Assembly (NCBI GenBank): GCA_948527295.1 | Contig: CAOSWK010000006.1 | Coordinates: 1-43,961 of the forward strand | Origin: an uncultured Eubacteriales bacterium | GTDB lineage: Bacteria; Bacillota; Clostridia; Oscillospirales; Acutalibacteraceae | DNA: 43,961 bases | Direction: 5' to 3' | Shown here: positions 16,720 through 25,916 of the stretch, piece by piece | Layout: each line of letters opens with the position of its first letter | Numbering within the stretch: the stretch's first letter is position 1 | Position numbers and translations under genes: made by a program | Notes under the pieces: model-generated | Told to the model about the DNA's origin: nothing | Databases searched by the model: none | The model's input: only the letters and a program-made list of their open reading frames with translations

Positions 16720-19700
16720 GCGGGCTTGGACGAAGGAGCAGCAAGCGGCCATAAGCGCCAAGGGTGGGGCGGTTTTGGTGTCTGCGGCTGCTGGATCAGG
16801 CAAGACGGCGGTTTTGGTTGAGCGAGTGATTCAAATTTTGACGGACAAGGCCAACCCGTGTGACGCGGACAAACTTTTGGTCGTGACGTTTACAAAGGCC
16901 GCCGCTGCGGAGATGAAAGAGCGAATAAACGCGAGAATATCGGAACTGCTGCTCCTCGAGCCAGACAACAGAAATTTGCAGCGGCAAAAAATCATGCTCG
17001 CGCACGCGCACATAAGCACGATCCACGGCTTTTGCAACGAGCTGATAAAGGAAAACTTTTACGAGCTCGACATATCGCCGGACTTCCGAATTGCCGACGA
17101 AAACGAGATGGCTCTTTTAAAGAATGAGGCAATGCAGCTGGTGTTGGAGGAGTTTTACAAGAAGGCATCGAGGCAGTTTTTCAAGCTGGTCGAGACATTT
17201 AGCGCCGGGAGAGATGATCAAAGGCTAACTGGCACCGTTTTGACGCTGTACGACTTTATCCGCTCGCACCCGTTCCCGCAAAAGTGGTTTGAGGACAAGC
17301 TGCGCGCCTATAGGGAGCCGCAGAGCGTGAGCAATACCGTGTTTGCGCGGATTTTAATCGACTATGCGAGAATGGCGATTGGGCATGGCTTGAAGCTGGT
17401 GGAAGATTCTTTGTCCGCAGCACAATGGGACGAGAAAATCCGGGCAAGCTACGAAGAGACGCTGCTCTGCGATAAAGCACTACTTGAAGGCATAAAAGCC
17501 GTGGTAATTGGCGAAGGCTGGGACACCATCTCTGCAACGCTAAAAGCGGCGGAATTTGCTGCGCTAAAACGATTAACCGGGGGCGCTGACAATGCGTTAA
17601 AGCTGAAGATTTTGCATAACCGACAAAAGGTAAAGGGCATTGTAAAGGACTTGACGCGACTTTTTTACCAAAATGAAGAGCAATGTTTGGCAGATTTGCG
17701 GGAGATTGAGCCGATTATAAGTGAGCTTTTTAGCTTGGTAGAGGCATTTAGTCGGCAGGTTGATGATTTGAAAATCGATAAAAACATCGTAGATTTCGGC
17801 GATTTAGAGCACTTGGCGCTAAAATTGCTAGTGCGGCAGACAGACTGCGGGTTTGAAAGGACCAAAATTGCGCGAAATCTCGCGGAACAGTTCGAATTTG
17901 TGATGGTGGATGAGTATCAGGACACCAACGAGGCGCAGGATTTGATCTTTCGGGCGGTTTCGAGGGAGGAGGAAAACCTCTTTGTGGTGGGCGACATAAA
18001 ACAGAGTATCTACGGGTTCCGCCAGGCCATGCCGGAAATCTTTTTGCGAAGAAAGCAAAAGTGCCGTCCGTTCGACGACTACAAGGCAAAGTACCCGGCG
18101 AAAATTATTCTGGATAAGAATTTTAGAAGCAGAGCGGGCATTCTGGCGGCGACTAATTTTATTTTTGCTCAGCTGATGTCCAGAACGGTGGGAGAAATCG
18201 AGTACAACAAAGAGGAAAAACTGGCATTGGGCGCGGTGTATGAAGAAAAATCTGCGCTGGGGGCACCGGTGGATTGGGAAGATTCAGACGTAGAGATAAA
18301 AATAATTGACATGTCCGGAGCGCCCAAGGATGGCATGAACGCTTGTGAGGCGAGGGAGATAGCAAAAACGATAGCCAAAATGATCGGCGAGGAGTACAAA
18401 GTAAAGGACAAGGAAGACTATCGACCGGCGACATATGGGGACTTTTGCATTTTGATAAGGAGCGCAAACAAGCACGCCGCTGAGTTTGTAGAGGAGCTAA
18501 AGCTGTGTGGCATCCCGGCTTGGGCGGACACTTCCGGCAGTTTTTTTGAAGCGCCTGAGATCGCGACCATGCTCTCGCTGTTGAAGGTCATAGACAACCC
18601 CGTTCAAGATATACCGCTAATCTCTGCACTTTTGAGCCCGATGTTTGGCTTTACGGCGGACGATTTGAGCGAGATTCGGGTGAAGGAAAAAACTTTACCG
18701 TTATATTTTGCGCTAAAAAGGCACGCAGAGCGCGGCAATTTGCAATGTAAGACGTTTTTAGATGAAATTAACAGATATAGGAATTTGGCATCAACCTGGC
18801 CGTCGTACAAGCTGATCCAGCATATATACGACAAGACGGGCTATACAGCGTTGGTGCAGGCCATGGAGGGCGGCCAGCTGAGGCTTAACAATTTGCGACT
18901 GCTGCTGGAATACGCGAGAAGCTACGAGGCTTCGGGTTACAAGGGCTTGGCAGGGTTTATCCGATTTATAGAAAAGTTGGAGCGCCAAAAAGTTGACATG
19001 CCTGCGGCGAGCGCCATTTCGACCAACGCAAACGTTGTAAAGGTGATGAGCATACACCGGTCGAAGGGTCTCGAGTTTCCAATCTGCTTTTTGGCAAATT
19101 GTTCGAGAAAGTTCAACAAGGATTCCGGGGACATCCTGCTAAATCCGGACCTCGGGGTGGGCATCAAGCTGCTGGACCGCGAGCATTTGCGGAAATACAC
19201 CACGTTCCAGCGGGACGCCGTGAGGCTGGACCTTGACAAAAAAGGCATGTCAGAGGAACTCCGCGTGCTCTACGTTGCGATGACGCGGGCCAGAGAGAAG
19301 CTTATCATGTTGACGTCGCTAAAGAACCCTGAGGCGACACTGTCCAAGCTGAGTTTGCAGATTTTAAACGCGCCACAAATCTCGCCATACGTGGTAGGAT
19401 CGGCAAATAGCTTTTCGGACTGGCTGTTGCTGTGCGCGTTAAGGCACCCAAGTGGCCAAAAACTTCGAGAGCTGGCGGGAATGAGCAGCGAGCTTGTGAT
19501 AAAAGATGGCGCAGAGTGGAAGATCGAGATTGTGGCCCCAGAGGGCGATGAAAGCGTTGAAATGGCAGCAGAAGCTACTATAGAGCCCGAAGAATCGGTG
19601 ATAGATGAAAAATTACTGAGCAAAATAAAGCGCCGGCTAAACTACGTGTATGAATACGAGGAGCTGGCAAAAATTCCGCCAAAGGTGACGGTTTCGGACT

Positions 19701-20284
19701 TAGTCTCGCAGAACAACGATCAAACAGTTAATTTTGACTTTGCCAAAAGGCCGGCGTTTTTGTCGGGAGTGAGCTTAACTCCGGCGCAGAAAGGCTCGGC
19801 GCTGCATGCATTCATGCAGTTTGCGGACTTTAACCGTGCACGAGAAGATCTTGAAAAAGAGATAAAATATTTGCAAGAATGCGGATTTATCGCCAAGGAG
19901 CAGGGAAAATCTTTAAACAGAGCGCAGCTGACGGAGTTTTTAAACAGCACCTTGTGCTGCAGGATCTTGGCTTCGCCCAATGTTGTGCGGGAGTACCAAT
20001 TCACGGTGAACATCGGCGCTTCGGATGTGGTGCCGGACATCGATAAAAAATTTGCAAAAGAAAAAGTCGTGCTGCAAGGGGCCATAGACTGCGTTTTTGA
20101 AGAAGATGGTGCCCTGGTGGTGGTGGACTACAAAACAGACAAAGCGGACTCTGCTGAGTTTTTTAAAGAGCACTACGGCAAACAATTAGAACTATACGCC
20201 AACGCAATAGAGAAATGTACAGGAAAAACGGCATCGCAAAAGATTTTATATTCATTTTACACAGGAACCGAAATTTTTTTATAA
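16712..20284 (+). CDS. addA: AddA, UvrD-family helicase-nuclease
   Basis: UvrD/PcrA-type helicase fused to a RecB-like nuclease. Walker A (AAAGSGKTAVLVERV) lies near residue 26, the DEYQDTNEAQD Walker B motif near 398, and GDIKQSIYGFRQA shortly after. MSIHRSKGLEFP and VLYVAMTRAREKL are helicase motifs V-VI. The C-terminal nuclease has VVVDYKTDK near 1137. An ATG at 16712 overlaps the end of addB by eight bases and has GGGTGAGG upstream; GTG 16703 is the alternative. It forms an operon with addB, and together they process DNA ends to load RecA. Confidence 0.96.
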   Translation: MPERAWTKEQQAAISAKGGAVLVSAAAGSGKTAVLVERVIQILTDKANPCDADKLLVVTFTKAAAAEMKERINARISELLLLEPDNRNLQRQKIMLAHAHISTIHGFCNELIKENFYELDISPDFRIADENEMALLKNEAMQLVLEEFYKKASRQFFKLVETFSAGRDDQRLTGTVLTLYDFIRSHPFPQKWFEDKLRAYREPQSVSNTVFARILIDYARMAIGHGLKLVEDSLSAAQWDEKIRASYEETLLCDKALLEGIKAVVIGEGWDTISATLKAAEFAALKRLTGGADNALKLKILHNRQKVKGIVKDLTRLFYQNEEQCLADLREIEPIISELFSLVEAFSRQVDDLKIDKNIVDFGDLEHLALKLLVRQTDCGFERTKIARNLAEQFEFVMVDEYQDTNEAQDLIFRAVSREEENLFVVGDIKQSIYGFRQAMPEIFLRRKQKCRPFDDYKAKYPAKIILDKNFRSRAGILAATNFIFAQLMSRTVGEIEYNKEEKLALGAVYEEKSALGAPVDWEDSDVEIKIIDMSGAPKDGMNACEAREIAKTIAKMIGEEYKVKDKEDYRPATYGDFCILIRSANKHAAEFVEELKLCGIPAWADTSGSFFEAPEIATMLSLLKVIDNPVQDIPLISALLSPMFGFTADDLSEIRVKEKTLPLYFALKRHAERGNLQCKTFLDEINRYRNLASTWPSYKLIQHIYDKTGYTALVQAMEGGQLRLNNLRLLLEYARSYEASGYKGLAGFIRFIEKLERQKVDMPAASAISTNANVVKVMSIHRSKGLEFPICFLANCSRKFNKDSGDILLNPDLGVGIKLLDREHLRKYTTFQRDAVRLDLDKKGMSEELRVLYVAMTRAREKLIMLTSLKNPEATLSKLSLQILNAPQISPYVVGSANSFSDWLLLCALRHPSGQKLRELAGMSSELVIKDGAEWKIEIVAPEGDESVEMAAEATIEPEESVIDEKLLSKIKRRLNYVYEYEELAKIPPKVTVSDLVSQNNDQTVNFDFAKRPAFLSGVSLTPAQKGSALHAFMQFADFNRAREDLEKEIKYLQECGFIAKEQGKSLNRAQLTEFLNSTLCCRILASPNVVREYQFTVNIGASDVVPDIDKKFAKEKVVLQGAIDCVFEEDGALVVVDYKTDKADSAEFFKEHYGKQLELYANAIEKCTGKTASQKILYSFYTGTEIFL

Positions 20285-20292
20285 TTTTTATA

Positions 20293-20321
20293 TTGCAACT
20301 GCTTGTTTGTTGTGATATCAT
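20293..20321 (+). promoter_or_regulatory. Predicted SigA promoter of secG
   Basis: TTGCAA (20293-20298), 17-bp spacer, TATCAT (20316-20321) with an extended TG motif at 20313-20314. It lies 39 bp upstream of the start codon. Confidence 0.5.
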
Positions 20322-20359
20322 AGTCTTACATTTCTAATGAATTTTTTGGAGGTATACTT

Positions 20360-20605
20360 ATGGATGCAATTCAAATGACTCTTGGAATAGTTTTGTTAGT
20401 GTTTTCTGTCGCAATCGTGCTCGTCGTTCTTTTGCAAGAAGGGCATCAGCACAACGCAGGAGAAGCCGGCGAGGTAAAAGAGACCTTTTATACCAGAAAC
20501 AAATCGCGGTCTTTAGAGGTCTTTTTGGAGCGCTGGACAAAGTTTATAGCAGTAGGATTCTTTTTGCTGGTTATAGCGCTCAATGCGGTGCTGTTTTTTC
20601 TGTGA
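20360..20605 (+). CDS. secG: SecG, preprotein translocase subunit
   Basis: Small stimulatory subunit of the SecYEG channel. Its 81 residues have two transmembrane helices (about 4-25 and 60-80). The cytoplasmic loop carries the family's LLQEG near residue 27 and a TRNKSRSLE stretch near 46 that corresponds to the KNKARSLE phrase of homologues. It has a good GGAGG site. In related Clostridia secG is often followed by rnr and smpB-ssrA. Here it is followed instead by a 388-bp gap and yaaL-bofA. Confidence 0.9.
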   Translation: MDAIQMTLGIVLLVFSVAIVLVVLLQEGHQHNAGEAGEVKETFYTRNKSRSLEVFLERWTKFIAVGFFLLVIALNAVLFFL

Positions 20606-20993
20606 TTTTAACTTTGTACCGGCCGATTTAATTTAGCATTAAATTTAGTTTTAGTGAGAATAAAAGCTTCACCCTTTTTTCTTTTAAAAGACGAATGAGT
20701 AAGATAAAGGGGATTGTTTTTACGTGAGGTTTGTGGTGTCCCCTGTCGCTGCTTTTGCAGGTTTGATGGGGGCTTTATTTTTGTCGCAGTGTGGATAATT
20801 AAATTTACGATGTCAAAAAAGGTAGGGATAAGGACTTAAAAAAGATCTGAGTTAATAAAAATGTAATTATATTACAATAAATATGGTTTATTTTTGAATA
20901 AGCAATAGAATAAATGTCCAATATATATCATATGATGAATGTAAATCTAGAATTTGAAGTCAAGACGGTTGATTTGAAAGGAAGGTTTTAAAT
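20606..20993. other. 388-bp gene-free gap with possible structured RNA
   Basis: No ORF with a credible start was found. The first half contains a cluster of complementary segments: GGGGA (20709-20713), TCCCC (20739-20743), a CTGC-TTTT-GCAG hairpin (20749-20760) and GGGGG (20768-20772), followed by CTTTATTTTT. TCCCC can pair with either the upstream or the downstream G run, which resembles a regulatory switch. The second half is AT-rich, with nothing recognised apart from a GAAAGGAAGG ribosome-binding site before the next gene. No known riboswitch consensus was matched. Confidence 0.4.
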
Positions 20994-21248
20994 ATGAATG
21001 CTATAAAGGATATTTTTGCAAGCAGGAATAACCAGGAGGCTGTAATATTAAATGCGAAAAAAAGAAGATTTTTAAAGGAGTTAAAAGAAATTTGCTCACA
21101 GATAAAATGTACCGATATGTGGTTTGAGATGGAGGACGATGAGGACTTAATTGACGCTAGTATTTATCAAAGAGAATCGCTTAATGCTCGGTATAGATAT
21201 CTTTTAAAAAAGGCGAAGGAAAACGATATCTCGACAGTGATCTATTGA
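20994..21248 (+). CDS. yaaL: YaaL-like DUF2508 protein
   Basis: Protein of 84 residues, all charged and helical, with the DUF2508-like C-terminus in which a run of Tyr/Leu/Lys (YRYLLKKAKEND) closes the protein. The assignment rests partly on synteny: in Bacillus and Clostridia this small gene sits directly before bofA, as here (58 bp apart). Cellular role is unknown in the family. The ATG follows a strong GGAAGG site. The ORF has no cysteine pair or membrane segment suggesting another function. Confidence 0.75.
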   Translation: MNAIKDIFASRNNQEAVILNAKKRRFLKELKEICSQIKCTDMWFEMEDDEDLIDASIYQRESLNARYRYLLKKAKENDISTVIY

Positions 21249-21306
21249 TGAAGATAAGCTAACCGACTTGTAACTTGTAAAAACGTAAAAAGGAGACTTA
21301 CTAAAA

Positions 21307-21567
21307 ATGCTAGACTGGCGCTCTTTAACTATTTGTGGTATCATATTGTTGTTATTGTTTTCTATCCAGCTGATTGTTCGAGCTAAAAACCCTCTAAAAA
21401 AGATGTTCCTTTCTATGCTAAAGGGCGTGGCTACCTTGGCGTTGGTCAATTTTATTGGCGGATTTACCGGTGTGACTTTGCCGCTTAGTTTGCTTTCTTT
21501 GGCCATTGCCGCCGTGGTGGGAGTACCTGGGGTTACTGCTATGCTGATTTTTAATACGTTTTTATAA
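21307..21567 (+). CDS. bofA: BofA, pro-sigmaK processing inhibitor family
   Basis: Membrane protein of 86 residues with two hydrophobic regions (about 9-26 and 52-85). It has the BofA-type KNPLKKMFLSMLKGV and the closing LPLSLLSLAIAAVVGVPGVTAML. In Bacillus BofA keeps the SpoIVFB protease inactive in the outer forespore membrane until engulfment is complete. Its presence after yaaL supports a sporulating ancestor. Homologues also occur in genomes with reduced sporulation sets, so it does not prove spore formation. A GGAGA site lies upstream. Confidence 0.85.
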   Translation: MLDWRSLTICGIILLLLFSIQLIVRAKNPLKKMFLSMLKGVATLALVNFIGGFTGVTLPLSLLSLAIAAVVGVPGVTAMLIFNTFL

Positions 21568-21589
21568 AAAACAAGGGGAGCGATTTTTA

Positions 21590-22048
21590 TTGAAGTGCCC
21601 ATATTGCGGATGTGAAGAGAGTAAGGTTGTTGACTCACGGCCGGCAGACGAGGGAGAAAAAATTCGCAGGCGCCGAGAATGCCTAGACTGTGCGGCCCGG
21701 TTTACTACTTATGAGATGATTGAGACTTTGCCAATAATTGTGATAAAGAAGGATAAGTCCAGAGAGAGCTTCGACAGAGCCAAGGTATTGGCAGGGATAT
21801 TAAAGTCTTGCGAAAAGCGGCCCGTGCCGATAGACGTTATAGAGAGCAGCGTGGACCAGATAGAGGCGAAGTTTCAGAACTCTATGGAAAAGGAAGTGAC
21901 GTCTAGAGAGATTGGCGAAAGCGTAATGGACGCACTCAAGGACATGGACAAGGTCGCGTATGTGCGATTTGCCGCGGTTTATCGGGAGTTTGACGATGTA
22001 AAGAATCTGATAGACGAGTTAAAACGGGTGCTTATCGACAAAAAGTAG
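21590..22048 (+). CDS. nrdR: NrdR, ribonucleotide reductase transcriptional repressor
   Basis: Zinc-ribbon plus ATP-cone regulator that represses nrd genes when dATP is high. Zinc ligands Cys3, Cys6, Cys31 and Cys34 are all present, with the hallmark KVVDSRPADEG and FTTYE. The ATP-cone domain (about 48-140) begins with the VIKKDKSRESFDRAKV block. TTG start with AAGGGGAG upstream; 152 residues is the usual length. It lies 22 bp after bofA and probably shares its transcript. Confidence 0.95.
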   Translation: MKCPYCGCEESKVVDSRPADEGEKIRRRRECLDCAARFTTYEMIETLPIIVIKKDKSRESFDRAKVLAGILKSCEKRPVPIDVIESSVDQIEAKFQNSMEKEVTSREIGESVMDALKDMDKVAYVRFAAVYREFDDVKNLIDELKRVLIDKK

Positions 22049-22103
22049 GTTAAAAAGCTGACTTTGACTGTTTACATAATATTTTGAAAGGACGTGCTTT
22101 TAA

Positions 22104-22424
22104 ATGCAGAGTACTGTGATGAGCTTTAACGAGTTTGAGAAAATTTTGAGTGAGAACAAGCTGGTGTTTGTGGACTTTTTTGCGTCTTGGTGCGGGCCGT
22201 GCAAGATGTTTGCACCGATTGTTGAGAAGATCTCGCAGAAATATGAAGACCGCGTTACTGTCTTGAAGGTGGACATTGACGAGAACTCCGAAATAGCGGA
22301 GAAATACTCAATACAAAGCGTGCCGACGTCGATTTTGTTTAAAGATGGCGACGCTGTGGAAAGGGTTAGCGGGATGATTCCGGCGAGCCAGTGCGAAAGC
22401 TTAATTGAGAGGCATTTAGACTAA
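22104..22424 (+). CDS. trxA: Thioredoxin
   Basis: Cytosolic dithiol reductant for ribonucleotide reductase and other enzymes. The WCGPC active site sits at residues 29-33, with the cis-proline loop (SVPTSILFKDG) and 106 residues in all. The neighbouring nrdR fits a deoxyribonucleotide-synthesis context. It is 55 bp downstream of nrdR with an AAAGGA site before the ATG. Nothing unusual was seen. Confidence 0.95.
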   Translation: MQSTVMSFNEFEKILSENKLVFVDFFASWCGPCKMFAPIVEKISQKYEDRVTVLKVDIDENSEIAEKYSIQSVPTSILFKDGDAVERVSGMIPASQCESLIERHLD

Positions 22425-22456
22425 TAAAATATGTATTTTAGGGGGCTTGGGGCGCT

Positions 22457-22963
22457 GTGTCAAGGTTTAAAGAGATAGATTTAAAGCGACTTTCGCTGGA
22501 GCCGTTTTCGCTGATTGGCGACGCATGGATGCTGATTACTGCCGGGGACGCGCAGGATTATAATATGATGACGGCCAGCTGGGGCGGACTTGGCGTGCTG
22601 TGGAACAAACCGGTCGCGCTGTGTTTTATTCGGCCGCAGCGGTATACTTTTGAGTTTGCTGAGCGAAACGACTATTTTTCGCTTTCTTTTTATGATGAGA
22701 AATATCGAGGCGCCTTGACGTTGTGCGGTTCTAAGTCTGGCAGGGACATTAACAAAACAGAGGCGACAAATCTTACTCCTGCGTTCGACGAACCTGCGCC
22801 TTACTTTGAGGAAGCTGATTTGGTCTTTGTTTGCAAAAAGATACATAGCCAGTTCCTCGACCCTAAGTGCTTTATTGACAAGTCGGTCGAAAAAAATTAT
22901 AATAATGGTGACTACCATAAAATGTATGTCGGAAAAATAATAAAGGGGCTCAAAAAACAATGA
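22457..22963 (+). CDS. Flavin reductase-like (FMN-binding split barrel) protein
   Basis: 168 residues, GTG start with a GGGGG-type site. It has the family's FMN-binding features: MMTASWGGLGVLWNKPVALCFIRPQRYTF in the N-terminal half, and FSLSFYD with the LTLCGSKSGRDINKTEATNL block in the middle. The family reduces free flavin or serves as an NADH-FMN partner for oxygenases and metal reduction. The substrate here is unknown. Its last four bases overlap the start of the following dehydrogenase, so the two are translationally coupled. Confidence 0.8.
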   Translation: MSRFKEIDLKRLSLEPFSLIGDAWMLITAGDAQDYNMMTASWGGLGVLWNKPVALCFIRPQRYTFEFAERNDYFSLSFYDEKYRGALTLCGSKSGRDINKTEATNLTPAFDEPAPYFEEADLVFVCKKIHSQFLDPKCFIDKSVEKNYNNGDYHKMYVGKIIKGLKKQ

Positions 22964-23694
22964 AAAAAACGGTTTTAGTTACAGGCGCGTCGCACGGTAT
23001 CGGCCGCGAGACGGCATCGCTGTTTGCAAAAAAAGGCTACAACGTGGCGATAAATTATAATAGCTCTAAAGATGCAGCAAAGGCTTTGGAGGCAGAGCTG
23101 AACGGGCAGGGGCTTAATACTTTGGCTGTGGGCGCGAATGTTGCCAAAAGGGATGAAGTGAAAGAAATGTTCCAGACGATAGAGAAGGCGTTTGGCGAGG
23201 TGCATGTTCTTGTAAACAACGCTGGAATCGAATGTCAGAAGCTTTTTACGGACATTAGCGAAGCGGAGTGGGACAAAATCTTTGACGTTAACATTAAGGG
23301 CATGTTTAATTGCTGCCAGGTCGCGCTGAAGAGCATGATCAGGAACCATTACGGCAAGATTGTTAATGTTTCTTCGATGCTGGGAATCACTGGCTCGTCT
23401 TGCGAGGTAGCTTATTCGGCCTCCAAAGCGGCGGTTATCGGTTTTACAAAGGCGCTTGCCAAAGAGGTGGGGCCAAGTTCCATAAATGTAAACACGGTGG
23501 CGCCCGGTGTTATCGACACGAGGATGAATCGGCACATTGACCCTAAGATTATCAACAGGCTTAAACAACAGACGCCGCTCGGAACGGTCGGCACTTGCGA
23601 GGACATTGCAGAGGCGATTTTGTTTTTGGCTTCGGATTGCTCGAAGTTCATTACGGGTCAGGTTTTAAGCCCGAACGGCGGCCTTGTGATTTAG
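22960..23694 (+). CDS. SDR-family reductase (EF-P 5-aminopentanone reductase-like or FabG)
   Basis: Classical short-chain dehydrogenase of 244 residues. The NAD(P)-binding TGASHGIG lies at residues 8-15, with the NNAG motif. The catalytic Ser and the Tyr-x3-Lys (YSASK) follow, and NGGLVI closes the protein. The phrases QKLFTDI, FNCCQVAL, SCEVAYSASKAAVIG and NTVAPGVIDTRMN resemble the YmfI-like group that reduces the aminopentanone on elongation factor P. Ordinary FabG is the alternative, but no fatty-acid genes are nearby. Its 3' end overlaps the convergent feoB by four bases. Confidence 0.8.
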   Translation: MKKTVLVTGASHGIGRETASLFAKKGYNVAINYNSSKDAAKALEAELNGQGLNTLAVGANVAKRDEVKEMFQTIEKAFGEVHVLVNNAGIECQKLFTDISEAEWDKIFDVNIKGMFNCCQVALKSMIRNHYGKIVNVSSMLGITGSSCEVAYSASKAAVIGFTKALAKEVGPSSINVNTVAPGVIDTRMNRHIDPKIINRLKQQTPLGTVGTCEDIAEAILFLASDCSKFITGQVLSPNGGLVI

Positions 23695-25847
23695 GCCAGA
23701 TTTAAGGCTCGCGCGCAGGTTGCGACCAAGAAGCAAGTTAATATGCCAACGATGGTTGGGAGCAGGAAAGACACCGCGGTCCACTTGAGGCTGCCGGTTT
23801 CTTTTTTTATTGTCAGGCAGGTTGTGCCGCACGGGAAGTGCATCAGCGAGAACAGCATGGTGCAGACGGCTGTGAGCCACGTCCAGCCGTTATTGACGAG
23901 CAGTAAATAGAGTTCGTGTAGGCTCTCGAAATCGGTTAGCGTTCCGGTGCACAGATAGCTCATTATGATTATCGGCATGACGATTTCGTTTGCCGGGAAC
24001 CCCAGTATAAAGGCCATCAGGATTACGCCGTCCATTCCGATTAGCTTTGCAAATGGGTCTAAAAAGTTTGAGCAATGCAGGAGTACACTAGAGTCGCCGA
24101 CGTAGACGTTTGACATCAACCAGATTAGGAGTCCGGCGGGCGCTGCGACTATTACGGCTCTGCCCAAGACGAACAGCGTTCGGTCGAAGATGGATCGCAC
24201 AATCACTTTGCCAACTTGCGGACGCCTATATGGCGGGAGTTCTAGGACAAAGGAGGACGGCATGCCCTTTAAAATGGTGTTTGATAATAATTTTGAAGTG
24301 AAAAATGTGACCGCCACGCCAAATACAATGGTGCCGGTGAGGATTAAAGTCGACACGAGTGGCCGGAAGGGCAGTGTGATGGCACCGGCAAAGAACATGG
24401 TGATGATCGAGATTAACGTGGGGAACCGCCCATTGCACGGGACGAAATTGTTGGTCAAAATGGCGATCAATCGTTCTCGCGGCGAGTCAATAATCCGGCA
24501 GCCGATGACTCCGCACGCATTGCAACCGAATCCCATGCACATGGTTAAGGCTTGCTTGCCGTGCGCGCCGGCCTTTTTGAAGAATTTATCTAGGTTAAAT
24601 GCGATTCGTGGCAGGTACCCGGAGTCCTCCAGCAGGGTGAACAGTGGAAAAAAGATGGCCATCGGCGGCAGCATCACCGAAACTACCCACGCGAGCGTCC
24701 TGTATACGCCCAAGGTCAGCATGTCGGTCAGCCACTGCGGGGCTTTTGCGAATTCAAAAAGCTGCACGAGCTTATCTTGAACGAAGAACAACCCCGACGC
24801 AATCAGCTCGGAGGGGTAATTTGCGCCAGTGATGGTGAGCCAAAAAATGACGAACAGCATCAGAATCATGATGGGGATGCCGGTAATTTTGGAGGTTAGC
24901 AGCTTGTCGATTTGCCGGTCCTTTTGGGTGTACTGACGATCATTAAGACTCACGCACTTTTCGTAGATTTCGTGGGCCTTTTTTATGAGGCTGGTGACCA
25001 GCTCGTCGTGCAACAGATCGGCGTTGAAGCCGCTTAGAAAGAGCTCCCGGTTTACATTTGCCAGAGCCGCGGCCACTTTTTTATTTTCCGTTATGTCAAG
25101 CGAAAGGCATTTGTTTAGCGTCCTATGTAGGTTTTCGTCCATGTCCAAAAGCTTTATGCTGAGCCAACGGGGACTCAGGGCGATATCTTCAAGCAAATTG
25201 GCGACTGAAGGCTCAAGCTGAGATATTGCCCGCTCGACTTTCTCGCTGTACGGGACTTTTACGTTATAAGTCTTTGTCTTTTTCGCATATAGACTGTAAA
25301 TTTCATTTTTTAAGTCTTCAAGCCCGCGCTGGCTGCGCGCACTGGTCCCGATAACGGGCACACCTAGCTGCAACGAGAGTTCGTCGATGTCCACTGCGAT
25401 TTTCTTTTTCTTGGCCTCATCCATGAGGTTCACGCACACGACCACGTTCGCAGTTATCTCTAAAATCTGCAAAACCAAATTCAAGTTCCGCTCGAGGCAG
25501 GTGGCGTCGACCACAGCAACGACGAGATCTGGTTGCCCAAAACAAATGAAGTCCCGTGCGATTTCTTCTTCGGCAGAGTTCGCGATTAGAGAGTAAGTGC
25601 CCGGCAAATCGACCAGAATAAAATTTTTGTCTCTATATTTGCAGCTACCACGAGCGTTTGAGACGGTTTTACCCGGCCAGTTGCCGGTGTGCTGGTTCAG
25701 ACCCGTCAAAGCGTTAAACAGCGTGCTTTTGCCGACGTTTGGGTTCCCGGCCACGGCCACGACGATATCGTCCGCAGAGGCCCGGCCTGCCACGTTAAAA
25801 TCCTGAGAAAAATCGCGCACCGACGCAGGTTTATTGATAAGACTCAT
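23691..25847 (-). CDS. feoB: FeoB, ferrous iron transport GTPase
   Basis: Inner-membrane Fe(II) transporter. The 718-residue protein has an N-terminal G domain: G1 GNPNVGKSTLFNALTG near 34-49, G3 DLPGTYSL, and G4-like NLMDEA. A helical spacer and two gate domains follow. The cysteine-containing gate segment (MGFGCNACGVIGCRI) is intact. Its 3' end overlaps the SDR gene tail-to-tail. feoA lies 69 bp upstream on the same strand, so an feoA-feoB operon is expected. No FeoC-like gene was seen. Confidence 0.95.
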   Translation of the reverse strand: MSLINKPASVRDFSQDFNVAGRASADDIVVAVAGNPNVGKSTLFNALTGLNQHTGNWPGKTVSNARGSCKYRDKNFILVDLPGTYSLIANSAEEEIARDFICFGQPDLVVAVVDATCLERNLNLVLQILEITANVVVCVNLMDEAKKKKIAVDIDELSLQLGVPVIGTSARSQRGLEDLKNEIYSLYAKKTKTYNVKVPYSEKVERAISQLEPSVANLLEDIALSPRWLSIKLLDMDENLHRTLNKCLSLDITENKKVAAALANVNRELFLSGFNADLLHDELVTSLIKKAHEIYEKCVSLNDRQYTQKDRQIDKLLTSKITGIPIMILMLFVIFWLTITGANYPSELIASGLFFVQDKLVQLFEFAKAPQWLTDMLTLGVYRTLAWVVSVMLPPMAIFFPLFTLLEDSGYLPRIAFNLDKFFKKAGAHGKQALTMCMGFGCNACGVIGCRIIDSPRERLIAILTNNFVPCNGRFPTLISIITMFFAGAITLPFRPLVSTLILTGTIVFGVAVTFFTSKLLSNTILKGMPSSFVLELPPYRRPQVGKVIVRSIFDRTLFVLGRAVIVAAPAGLLIWLMSNVYVGDSSVLLHCSNFLDPFAKLIGMDGVILMAFILGFPANEIVMPIIIMSYLCTGTLTDFESLHELYLLLVNNGWTWLTAVCTMLFSLMHFPCGTTCLTIKKETGSLKWTAVSFLLPTIVGILTCFLVATCARALNLA

Positions 25848-25916
25848 AGAAAATCTCCTCTTCGTTAAAGTATTAGCGCAAAGTTTACAATATGCAGGAT
25901 GGATTAAGAAGCGATT

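Noticed and set aside
20606..20993. tmRNA or SRP RNA after secG, as in related genomes
   Set aside because: No tRNA-like ends, tag reading frame or SRP conserved loop could be found in the gap.
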